The position numbers and the translations under genes were made by a program. Below the pieces are notes generated by a model that saw only the letters and a list, made by a program, of their open reading frames with translations, made no database searches and was not told where the DNA came from. This document shows positions 1-8,190 of a stretch of DNA of 63,919 nucleotides, piece by piece. Position 1 is the first letter of the stretch. Every line of letters begins with the position of its first letter. Source of the stretch: Pedobacter petrophilus (GTDB lineage Bacteria; Bacteroidota; Bacteroidia; Sphingobacteriales; Sphingobacteriaceae); the NCBI RefSeq assembly GCF_009674725.1, contig NZ_WKKH01000029.1:1-63919 (forward strand), read 5' to 3'.

Positions 1-67
1 GTTACAACCTTCCTAAAACAAAATATTATTTGGAAAAATTTTAATTATTATTTGGATTTAAACACAG

Positions 68-135
68 TTCATCCTGAGCCTGTCGAAGGACGCTTAAAAT
101 ACTATTTAAGGCATTTCGACAAGCTCAATGTGACA
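68..135. repeat. interspersed imperfect inverted repeat (TGTCGAA type)
   Basis: The left arm (68-93) contains CCTGAGCCTGTCGAAGGA. The right arm (111-135) contains TTTCGACAAGCTCAATGTGAC, which read on the other strand is similar to the left arm. The AT-rich loop is about 17 bases. I recognise this kind of sequence as a common intergenic repeat in Bacteroidota genomes; its function is not known to me. It lies downstream of susD and might fold as a transcript end. Confidence 0.6.
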
Positions 136-177
136 ATATTAAAAACAAATTCTTTAAAAACAAATCCTCATTTCACG

Positions 178-1470
178 CTAAAATGAAGGATCTGCCGGAG
201 TGTTAGTATTATTATCCCGCTCCTGGAAGGGGTAAGGAAAAAAGTTCCGTTTCCGCTCTGCAATTGGCTGATTGAACCTCCGCATATCTTCAATTTTTAA
301 ACCTGAAGCATAAAGCTCAATTGATCGGTGTTTATAAACCAAATCCAATAATTGCTGCTGCGTATAGGGTCCGGTGAGCGCTGGCAAAGCCGCTGCAACA
401 CCAAAAACATCAGTAGTTTTTGTCACTACTATATTTAGTTCTGTTAAAGCTTTTTGCAAATCTGATTGCCTGGCATAAACTTCTGCCTTGATCAAAGTGA
501 TCTCTCCGGGTAAATAAATCGGGAAAGGCGTTGAAGTTGCCGTAGCAAAGCCAGCCATCCGTAATGTGGCGGGGGCTCCTGCCAACACCGTATAAAATGG
601 TATCCGCTTATCTGCTACATCAGGCACATTTGCCCCACTTAAGCCTAAATTAGCGTTTAGCGGCTGAAAAACATTGTTTGATGAAATGATTGTAAATAAA
701 ATATTAGGAGAAGTTGCATCAAAATTAAAAGCAGACGCCCTGGTTAAATCTACGGCATTGGCCTCCGTAAAAGCCAAAGCATAGTTTCCGGAAAACAATG
801 CGTACCTCGCTTTTAGCGCATGGATGGTACTTACAATATTGATGGCCGGGACGTTTGAGTTGAAACCTGTTGAAATGGGATTTGCCGCAATGGTTGTTAA
901 TGCATTATCCAATACCGAGATGGCTTTAGCGAAACCTGCATCCCGGGTAATAAATGCAACATTTTTACCTGTACCATCGGGAATCCTTTCCCAATATTGC
1001 GATAAATTTCCAATTGCCAAAGCTTTAAAAATGCTTGAATAGGCAATCAGGCCGGAAGCATAGCCCTTATCACCAAGATTATTGGCATTGGTAATTACTA
1101 AATCCGCATCGTAAATTATCTTGTTGGCGCTGGTCCATAGGTTAAATAAAATGGTGTTAGTTCCATCTACCGCAGTGCCGCCAGTACTGAGTTGCAATTC
1201 AGGGATATTGCCTGAATTTAATAACGAAAACTCATTGGTTACAAAGCCGTTTGCAGCAACCGAATTAAACATTACGCCTGTTCTGCTTAAGGTATAAACC
1301 CTTTGCAAACCAATTGCAACCGCTGTTAAACCTTGCTGAGAAGTGAGCGCAACATCTGCTTTTGCCCTGGAAGGATCCTGATATTCTTTTGTACAGGAGG
1401 ATAAACAAACTGCCCAGGAAAACGCAACACAGGTTATATACTTTGAAGTGGTGTATCTCAAATTTTTCAT
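178..1470 (-). CDS. SusD/RagB-family outer-membrane glycan-binding lipoprotein
   Basis: This is the surface lipoprotein partner of a SusC transporter; the pair captures and imports oligosaccharides or peptides across the outer membrane. The N-terminus has a lipoprotein signal with lipobox LSSC and acylated Cys26. The C-terminal part carries the SusD hallmark in which a LYKHRSIELYASG-like segment is followed by EDMRRF (about residues 378-400). At 430 residues it is shorter than the usual 480-600, so some ligand loops may be reduced. It starts 18 bases after the susC stop and is clearly co-transcribed with it. The substrate cannot be read from sequence. The neighbouring anmK and NagB-like genes hint at amino sugars, but this is inference only. 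Confidence 0.9.
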   Translation of the reverse strand: MKNLRYTTSKYITCVAFSWAVCLSSCTKEYQDPSRAKADVALTSQQGLTAVAIGLQRVYTLSRTGVMFNSVAANGFVTNEFSLLNSGNIPELQLSTGGTAVDGTNTILFNLWTSANKIIYDADLVITNANNLGDKGYASGLIAYSSIFKALAIGNLSQYWERIPDGTGKNVAFITRDAGFAKAISVLDNALTTIAANPISTGFNSNVPAINIVSTIHALKARYALFSGNYALAFTEANAVDLTRASAFNFDATSPNILFTIISSNNVFQPLNANLGLSGANVPDVADKRIPFYTVLAGAPATLRMAGFATATSTPFPIYLPGEITLIKAEVYARQSDLQKALTELNIVVTKTTDVFGVAAALPALTGPYTQQQLLDLVYKHRSIELYASGLKIEDMRRFNQPIAERKRNFFPYPFQERDNNTNTPADPSF

Positions 1471-1488
1471 AAATTTTTCCTTTATCGA

Positions 1489-4400
1489 TTAAAATTTAAC
1501 TTGTAACCCTAAACTAAAGGTTCTTGGAATCGGAACGGAACCAAAATCGATGTTTCTTAAAATGGTAGACTGACCGCCGGAGTTTACTTCAGGATCATAT
1601 CCTTTGTAATTATCCCATGATACCAGGTTTCTTCCGCTCAGCGTGATGGTTAAATCCCTCAGGTATTTCACCTTCCCTACATTATAACTCAATGAAATTT
1701 CTCTTAGTTTCACGAAAGATCCATCATCAATCCGCCATTCTTCAGTAGCATAAACCCCGGCAACATAACCTCTTGGCAGCTGTCCGAGTTGTTCCGCTTC
1801 GGCCACTTTTCCATTGCCCACACCCTGGCGGGTTCTCCAGTCTGCATTCCACACATCGCCGCCCTGCACCGCATCCAATTGTACATGCAGGTTGAATTTT
1901 TTATAACTGAAATCATTCACAAAAGAGGCGGTATAATCAGGGTTTGGATTGCCCAGTACTTTCCTCAAAGTTGTTCCGGCAGGCAAACCATCGGCCCCGC
2001 GTTGTGGGGTAAAGGTGGTTGCTGAAGTTTGTACGCCGCGCTCCAACTGCGGGATTCCGGCAGCATTGGTTAATAAACTTCCATCCGGATTACGGGCGAA
2101 AAAGGTTCCATAAAAAACACCAATCGCTTCGCCGTCAATAATGGCTACCGGAGCTCCCGGATTAGTGGCAAACAACCTCAAACCACCTACGTTTAGTGCC
2201 TGATTTCTATTCCTGTTGAAAACCACAGTGGTATTCCAGGTAAAATCTTTTGCTTTTAATGGCGTTGCGTTTAACACCAGCTCAATCCCCTTATTTCTTA
2301 ATGAACCAATGTTATCTAAGAAGCTGGAAAACCCTGTTGATGGTGCTGTAACACTTGCAATTAACAAATCACTCACCTTTTTATTGTACCAGTTAAACTG
2401 CAAACCTAATCTGTTTTTGAAGAATGATAAATCGGTACCCAACTCCAATTCGCGCTGGCGTTCTGGTTTTACATTTTCATTGGCAAGCGTTGCGCTCGAA
2501 AACAGTGATGCCCGGCCTAAAAATGATTGGGTGCTGTAAGCATTGATCCGATCGTAAGCACCAATACCGGTTAAGTTACCAGATTCGCCGTAAGCCGCCC
2601 TGATTTTAAAAGTATCCCACCAGGAAGATACACCAAGATCTTTCCAGTAATCAGCAGAGGATAAAACATAACTTCCATTGCCTTTAAAATAGGTTTGTGT
2701 TCTGTTATCAGATCCAAAAACAGTTGACTGATCTACCCGAACTGCTCCTGTTAAGAACAAATGATCTTTGTATTTAAACGTTTGCTGTAAGTATCCGCCT
2801 GTTACCGAAAGCTGTGTTCTGCCATCAACACTTGGCAGTTGAGTTGCCGCAGCATTTACGGTTTCAATCAGCGGCGCTAAACCACGGCCGTTAACCAACT
2901 GATATCGCGTTTGTTCATATTGAAAGGAATAACCCAACTGCGTGGTGGAAGCGATTTTATCTGAAATTTGGGACTGGTAAGTAGCATTGATCTCATTGTT
3001 AAACTGGAAAGCATTGTTGCCTGCGGTACTGGCATAACCATTTAGTGTACCATCTAAAGCTGCACCGCCACCAAAAAAATCCGGGTTTACGTTATAAGCA
3101 TATGGCGGAATATAGGTTGAGCCATTTGCACCAGAATTATCTACACCAAGCAAGAAGTTTAAAGTCAGGTTTTTTACCGGATAGAGTTTCAGATTAGCGC
3201 TGGAAATGATTCTGTTCGTTTCCTGGCGTTGTTTAATGTCTTCAATTACGGAAACCGGATTAACCCTTCCGCGTTCGCCCACAGGCAGCAGATTACCATT
3301 GGCATCACGCGCAAATATATCATGGAAATTACCAATAATGGTTACGGAGTTCATTGGAGAAAAGAATGAGTTTCCATCTGGTTTTTCGTTCGCTGCGCTT
3401 CTGATGTAATTCATCCCGACACTTAAAGATGCCCAATCGGTGATCTTTTGATCGATGTTTGCACGAAGATTATACCTGGTAAAGTCAGTATTTTTGATAA
3501 TTCCCTGATTGGTGAAATAGCTGGCTGAAGTATAAAACTTTGTATTGTCTGTACCTCCGCTAATGGAAACTGTATTATCTGATCCATATCCAGTTTGGAA
3601 AATATAATCCTGATAATTATAGCGGGTAACCGGAGTGGTATTGGTGAGCAAAACGGCAGGTGTATTGGGTGTAACCACCGCAGTTTGAATAACATCTTGT
3701 GTAAATGAATTTACCGAACCACCAAACTTAACCGGCGACTGATTGACCTCAATTTGCTTCCGTAACTCGCTCACCGTTAAACTGGTATTAAAAGTAACCT
3801 GTGCTTTGCCACTCACGCCTCTTTTTGTAAAAATCTGAATCACACCAGAGTTGGCGCGCGAACCATAAATAGCGGCCGCCGCTGCACCGTTTAAAACCTC
3901 AATCCGATCAATATCTGCCGGATTAATATCGACCATTCTATTCTGCCCGATGCTTCCAACCACATTCCCACCATCAAAATTGGCAGAGGTATTGGTTACC
4001 CTGGTGGTAGAATTGTTCACAATCACTCCATCAATAATATAAAGTGGTTCTGAAGAAGAATTGACAGAACTAATCCCCCGTAACCTTACTGACATCCCGC
4101 CAGCGGGATCGCCGGAGTTCTGACTGATTTGCGCACCTGCTGTTTTTCCCTGCAAAGAGGACAATACATTTCCGCTCGGGGCTTTATTCAGGTCGTCGCC
4201 CTTTACGGTACTTACATAACTGCCAAGTTCTTTTCGCGTTGTTCCGGCTGAAGTTCCGGTTACGATGACTTCATCAAGGCCAACGGCATCACCACTAAGC
4301 ACACTATTTAATTGTACCGTTGTATTTTCACTTAAATTAATTGACTGTACGGATGATTTATAACCCACAAAAGAAAAAGATAGCTGGTAAGTTCCCGGCG

Positions 4401-4638
4401 CTAAATCTACGGAAAAGGCATAAGCACCGTTTCCGTTTGTGCTGGTTGCAAGAGTTGTATGCTGAATTTTAACAACTACGCCCGGAACAGGCGAATTATT
4501 GGCCGCATCAGTCACTTTTCCGGTAATGGTGTAGCGTTTACTTTGCGCCCGTGCCCGCTCTGTAAAAAAGAGCAGGAGAAATGGGATCATCGAAATCACA
4601 AATAATTTCGACAACCATTTTAGGTAAGTTTTTTCCAT
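1489..4638 (-). CDS. SusC/RagA-family TonB-dependent outer-membrane transporter
   Basis: This is the TonB-dependent importer that pairs with the SusD lipoprotein downstream. The layout of the 1049 residues is typical: signal peptide (about 1-32), a carboxypeptidase-D-like regulatory domain (about 36-115), the DEVIVTG TonB-box region at 122-128, a plug domain with SLQGKTAG and LYIIDGV motifs (about 135-275), then a long beta-barrel ending in an aromatic residue (LQVKF). It has no N-terminal STN domain, so anti-sigma signalling through this protein is not expected. A near-consensus promoter lies directly upstream, and the leader carries TAACCCAAAT just before the ATG. The anmK gene is 101 bases upstream on the same strand. 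Confidence 0.95.
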   Translation of the reverse strand: MEKTYLKWLSKLFVISMIPFLLLFFTERARAQSKRYTITGKVTDAANNSPVPGVVVKIQHTTLATSTNGNGAYAFSVDLAPGTYQLSFSFVGYKSSVQSINLSENTTVQLNSVLSGDAVGLDEVIVTGTSAGTTRKELGSYVSTVKGDDLNKAPSGNVLSSLQGKTAGAQISQNSGDPAGGMSVRLRGISSVNSSSEPLYIIDGVIVNNSTTRVTNTSANFDGGNVVGSIGQNRMVDINPADIDRIEVLNGAAAAAIYGSRANSGVIQIFTKRGVSGKAQVTFNTSLTVSELRKQIEVNQSPVKFGGSVNSFTQDVIQTAVVTPNTPAVLLTNTTPVTRYNYQDYIFQTGYGSDNTVSISGGTDNTKFYTSASYFTNQGIIKNTDFTRYNLRANIDQKITDWASLSVGMNYIRSAANEKPDGNSFFSPMNSVTIIGNFHDIFARDANGNLLPVGERGRVNPVSVIEDIKQRQETNRIISSANLKLYPVKNLTLNFLLGVDNSGANGSTYIPPYAYNVNPDFFGGGAALDGTLNGYASTAGNNAFQFNNEINATYQSQISDKIASTTQLGYSFQYEQTRYQLVNGRGLAPLIETVNAAATQLPSVDGRTQLSVTGGYLQQTFKYKDHLFLTGAVRVDQSTVFGSDNRTQTYFKGNGSYVLSSADYWKDLGVSSWWDTFKIRAAYGESGNLTGIGAYDRINAYSTQSFLGRASLFSSATLANENVKPERQRELELGTDLSFFKNRLGLQFNWYNKKVSDLLIASVTAPSTGFSSFLDNIGSLRNKGIELVLNATPLKAKDFTWNTTVVFNRNRNQALNVGGLRLFATNPGAPVAIIDGEAIGVFYGTFFARNPDGSLLTNAAGIPQLERGVQTSATTFTPQRGADGLPAGTTLRKVLGNPNPDYTASFVNDFSYKKFNLHVQLDAVQGGDVWNADWRTRQGVGNGKVAEAEQLGQLPRGYVAGVYATEEWRIDDGSFVKLREISLSYNVGKVKYLRDLTITLSGRNLVSWDNYKGYDPEVNSGGQSTILRNIDFGSVPIPRTFSLGLQVKF

Positions 4639-4660
4639 AAAATTTGGGTTAGGGTTTAAA

Positions 4661-4690
4661 CAAAATTAATAAAATCACTTACAAAGCCAA
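4661..4690 (-). promoter_or_regulatory. Bacteroidota-type promoter of susC-susD
   Basis: On the minus strand TTG (4690-4688) is followed by 19 bases and TAATTTTG (4668-4661), matching the TTG-N19-TAnnTTTG pattern of the Bacteroidota primary sigma factor. The predicted start site is near 4656, giving a leader of about 18 bases. Confidence 0.6.
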
Positions 4691-4739
4691 TTTTTATTCC
4701 AGGCAAAAGAACATCAGCAAAATATTAGTTTATTTAAAT

Positions 4740-5936
4740 TTACTCAGGCAGGCTGATTTTTCCCATGCAAACTGAAGGAACACCTTTTCTATCACCAAAG
4801 TTGATGGGCCCTCCGCAAATACTTTCATTTGCCAGAACAGCAAATAATACGGCTTCTTTTGCATCAGGGTTAATGCCCAAATCTGCAGTAGTTGCAAAAA
4901 GCGATTGCGGCAATGCTTCTTTTAATAGTTTTACCAGAAGAGGATTGTGCATTCCTCCCCCGCTCATAAAAACCTGCGCTTTCGCCCCTGCGCCAAAACA
5001 CTTTCTAATGGCATTGGCAATTGTGGCCGCAGAGAAATGGCATAGCGTAGCCATTACGTCTTCTAAGCTAATATTTTCTGTAGCAGAAGTTTTTTGGGCA
5101 GCAACGAGGTAGTTTAAATTAAACAACTCCGGACCTGTAGTTTTCGGAAAGCCTGCATCAAAGAATTCATTTTTAAGCAGCGCATCCAGTAGATTCTGGT
5201 TTAAACTTCCGGATAAACCAACCGTGCCATCTTTATCATAAAACTGATTGAATTTTTGCTGCATCAACTGATCCATTAACGTATTCCCGGGACCAACATC
5301 CGTAGAAAAAATTTCCGAGGCATTTTGGTTTCCGGGCAAGTAAGTAAAGTTGGCAATCCCACCTATATTTAACATTACCCGATCTTCACCGGGTTTAGAA
5401 AAAATTAAATAATCACCATAAACGGCGAGTGGAGCGCCCTCCCCACCTGCTGCCAAATGTTTTTGTCGAAAGTCAGACAACGTAATGATTCCGGTTTTTA
5501 CCGCAATGTGATCACCATCGCCAATCTGGAGCGTTCCATTAGGATAATCATCCATTTTATGCAGAGATTTTGGCGCATGGAAAATCGTTTGGCCGTGGCT
5601 GGCTATGAAATCAATATCCTCATTTCTATAACCCCATTCTTCCAGCGCGGCATTAATCAGCGCAGCATGGGTATCGGCAATGAGTTCATTCATCAGGCAA
5701 ACCAACTGCAAATCCACCTCTTTTTTAGAAAACACAGCCTTAATTTTTGAACGAAAATCGGCTGTAAAATCTCCGGTTTTAAATGCTAATACCCGAATAT
5801 TTGTTTTTGCGCCACTTCCGCTCACCCGGCAAAGGGCAATATCCAAACCATCCATCGAGGTTCCACTCATTAAACCAATGATGAGGCGTTCCGTTTTATT
5901 CGCTTTTAGATAGAGGTTTTGGATTTGATTATTCAT
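4740..5936 (-). CDS. anmK: anhydro-N-acetylmuramic acid kinase
   Basis: The enzyme converts 1,6-anhydro-N-acetylmuramic acid from cell-wall recycling to MurNAc-6-phosphate, using ATP with hydrolytic opening of the anhydro ring; it acts in the cytosol. The family signature GLMSGTSMDGLDIAL is at residues 21-35, followed by ASHGQTIFH (about 112-120), LNIGGIANFTY (about 190-200), DVGPGNTLMDQL and a C-terminal SGGGMHNPLL motif. Length (398) is slightly above the usual 360-390 because of a short N-terminal extension. It stands upstream of susC-susD on the same strand and divergent from the NagB-like gene, which suggests an amino-sugar salvage neighbourhood. Confidence 0.93.
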   Translation of the reverse strand: MNNQIQNLYLKANKTERLIIGLMSGTSMDGLDIALCRVSGSGAKTNIRVLAFKTGDFTADFRSKIKAVFSKKEVDLQLVCLMNELIADTHAALINAALEEWGYRNEDIDFIASHGQTIFHAPKSLHKMDDYPNGTLQIGDGDHIAVKTGIITLSDFRQKHLAAGGEGAPLAVYGDYLIFSKPGEDRVMLNIGGIANFTYLPGNQNASEIFSTDVGPGNTLMDQLMQQKFNQFYDKDGTVGLSGSLNQNLLDALLKNEFFDAGFPKTTGPELFNLNYLVAAQKTSATENISLEDVMATLCHFSAATIANAIRKCFGAGAKAQVFMSGGGMHNPLLVKLLKEALPQSLFATTADLGINPDAKEAVLFAVLANESICGGPINFGDRKGVPSVCMGKISLPE

Positions 5937-6028
5937 GTTGTGAAGGCTGTTTTATAAAGTTGACCGGGCGTTCTGCTGATGTAACTGGACCTATTAATTA
6001 AAAATACCGACAATAAAAGTAATTAACC

Positions 6029-6062
6029 TTTGTTAGAAATTGGGCATAACTCGCTATCTTTA
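6029..6062 (+). promoter_or_regulatory. possible promoter of the NagB/PIG-L gene
   Basis: TTTG (6029-6032), a 22-base spacer and TATCTTTA (6055-6062, last base off consensus) precede the ATG at 6095. The pattern fits the Bacteroidota promoter loosely. Confidence 0.4.
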
Positions 6063-6094
6063 CTGCTCCGTACATTAAAAACCATATAAAAAAA

Positions 6095-8020
6095 ATGGCT
6101 AGATTAAATTTACTGGAGGAGACACGTTTCGAGAAATTACCCGTAAGCGTGTTCGAAAATCCAAAAATTGCTTCGATTAATGTGGCGCACCGAATCGCCA
6201 ACCTCATTAAATCTAAACAAGCAAGCAACACACCTGCAGTACTGGGCTTAGCAACAGGTGTTACCCCGATTGCAGTTTACGCCGAACTGGTGAGACTGCA
6301 CAAAGAAGAGGGTTTAAGTTTTAAAAATGTGATTACTTTTAACCTGGATGAATACTATCCAATGGCGCCAACCGCGGCCCAGAGTTATGTCACATTTATG
6401 AATGACAATCTTTTCGATCACATTGACATCGATAAGAATAATGTTCATATTCCTGACGGAACCCTGGCACTTGAAGACATTCCGGCTTTCTGCCTGGATT
6501 ACGAAAAGAAAATTGGTGACCTTGGTGGATTAGATATTCAGGTTCTGGGGATTGGCCGTACCGGTCACATTGGTTTCAACGAACCGGGATCAGCGCCGAA
6601 TTCTGGTACACGATTGGTAACCCTGGATGATTTAACACGGAGAGATGCTGCAAGGGATTTCGGTGGAAAAACCTTCGTGCCAACCAAGGCCATTACAATG
6701 GGGATTGGCACCATTTTCAAAGCAAGAGAAATTATTTTAATGGCCTGGAGCCGTAAAAAAGCTTCGATTATAAAAAAGGCTGTTGAAGGAGAAATCTCCG
6801 GAGATGTACCGGCAACTTACCTTCAGTTGTCTGATCATGTAGAGTTTATTCTCGATGCCCCCGCGGCTTCAGAACTGACCCGTTTTGATACCCCATGGTT
6901 GGTTAAAGACTGTGTTTGGACTGATGCATTGATCCGCAAAGCGGTAATCTGGCTGGCAAATACCCTTAAAAAGCCGGTATTGAAGCTAACGGAAGATGAT
7001 TATAACAACAATGGAATGGCACAGCTGGCGACTGAAAAAGGGCCGGTTTACAACATTAACATTCATATTTTTAATAAACTTCAACACACCATAACCGGGT
7101 GGCCGGGTGGCAAGCCGAATGCTGACGATTCTCAGCGTCCGGAACGTGCCGAGCCAGCAAAAAAACGGGTGATTATTTTTTCACCACATCCGGATGATGA
7201 TGTGATCTCAATGGGTGGAACATTTATCCGCCTGGTTGATCAAAAACATGATGTACATGTAGCTTACCAAACTTCTGGTAATACTGCCGTTTGGGATGAT
7301 GATGCGCTTCGTTTTGTAGAGTTCAATGTGGATTTTACAGAGAAAATGGGCATGGATAACACCCATCTGAAGGAACTTTATCAAAACATGAGGACTTTCA
7401 TTCAGGATAAACAGCCTAACCAGGTTGATACGCCAGAGATTCAAACGGTAAAAGGTCTAATTAGAAAAGGTGAAGCAATTGCGGGTGCGCGTTATTGCGG
7501 TTTGGAAGATGACCATATCCACTTTCAGGCGCTTCCTTTTTACGAGAGTGGCAAGAACCAGAAAAATCCGGTAACGGATGCAGATATCGATTTAACCATT
7601 GAGTTATTACAAAAAGTAAAACCCCAACAAGTTTTTGCTGCGGGTGATTTCGAAGATCCGCACGGAACGCATATTGTATGCTTCCACATTATTTTAGCGG
7701 CTTTAACCAAACTCCGTAAAACAGAAGATTGGGCAAAAGATTGCTGGTTATGGATGTATCGTGGCGCATGGCATGAGTTTGAAACCCATGAAATTGAAAT
7801 GGCTGTTCCAATTTCTCCGAAAGAACTGGAACGCAAGAAATATGCAATCTTTAAACACCAAAGTCAGAAAGACAGGGCGGTATTTCCTGGAGATGATTCG
7901 AGAGAATTCTGGCAACGTGCTGAAGATCGGAACCGTGAAACAGCCAAGGCTTATGATGAACTGGGACTTGCAGAATACGAAGCTATGGAAGCTTTCGTAA
8001 GGTGGAAGTTTCAGGATTAA
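6095..8020 (+). CDS. glucosamine-6-phosphate deaminase-like protein fused to a PIG-L deacetylase-like domain
   Basis: The N-terminal half (about 1-290) is a NagB-type domain with LGLATGVTP (phosphate-binding loop) and FNLDEYY (Asp85, equivalent to E. coli Asp72). The GRTGHIGFNEPGS segment keeps His158 and Glu163 but has Thr156 where E. coli NagB has catalytic Asp141. The C-terminal half (about 355-640) is a PIG-L/LmbE zinc amidohydrolase domain with SPHPDDD (363-369) and HGTH motifs. Such fusions are known in Bacteroidota as NagB-like proteins. Deaminase activity is uncertain because of the Asp-to-Thr change; the PIG-L part suggests de-N-acetylation of an amino sugar. The gene is monocistronic and ends in a strong terminator. 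Confidence 0.88.
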   Translation: MARLNLLEETRFEKLPVSVFENPKIASINVAHRIANLIKSKQASNTPAVLGLATGVTPIAVYAELVRLHKEEGLSFKNVITFNLDEYYPMAPTAAQSYVTFMNDNLFDHIDIDKNNVHIPDGTLALEDIPAFCLDYEKKIGDLGGLDIQVLGIGRTGHIGFNEPGSAPNSGTRLVTLDDLTRRDAARDFGGKTFVPTKAITMGIGTIFKAREIILMAWSRKKASIIKKAVEGEISGDVPATYLQLSDHVEFILDAPAASELTRFDTPWLVKDCVWTDALIRKAVIWLANTLKKPVLKLTEDDYNNNGMAQLATEKGPVYNINIHIFNKLQHTITGWPGGKPNADDSQRPERAEPAKKRVIIFSPHPDDDVISMGGTFIRLVDQKHDVHVAYQTSGNTAVWDDDALRFVEFNVDFTEKMGMDNTHLKELYQNMRTFIQDKQPNQVDTPEIQTVKGLIRKGEAIAGARYCGLEDDHIHFQALPFYESGKNQKNPVTDADIDLTIELLQKVKPQQVFAAGDFEDPHGTHIVCFHIILAALTKLRKTEDWAKDCWLWMYRGAWHEFETHEIEMAVPISPKELERKKYAIFKHQSQKDRAVFPGDDSREFWQRAEDRNRETAKAYDELGLAEYEAMEAFVRWKFQD

Positions 8021-8035
8021 TATTTAAAAAATCAG

Positions 8036-8068
8036 ATCCCCGCTTTTAAAAGAAGCGGGGATTTTTTT
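8036..8068 (+). terminator. Rho-independent terminator after the NagB/PIG-L gene
   Basis: The stem ATCCCCGCTT (8036-8045) pairs perfectly with AAGCGGGGAT (8053-8062) over a 7-base loop and is followed by a run of T. Confidence 0.92.
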
Positions 8069-8110
8069 CGAGTCCGAAATGCTGAATATTATTTTGCAAT
8101 CCAATAGGAT

Positions 8111-8143
8111 CGTGTCATTCAGCACGCAGCAAAGAATCCCAGC
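8111..8143. repeat. probable degenerate interspersed repeat
   Basis: The segment CGTGTCATTCAGCACGCAGC with AAAGAATCCC after it resembles the 'GTCATTC-GCGCAGCGAAGAATC' repeat common in Bacteroidota intergenic DNA. It lies between two convergent genes and has no coding potential. Confidence 0.4.
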
Positions 8144-8190
8144 TGATCAATACCGAACCAGACATTAACCACCTTTAAAGGTGCTTAAAA

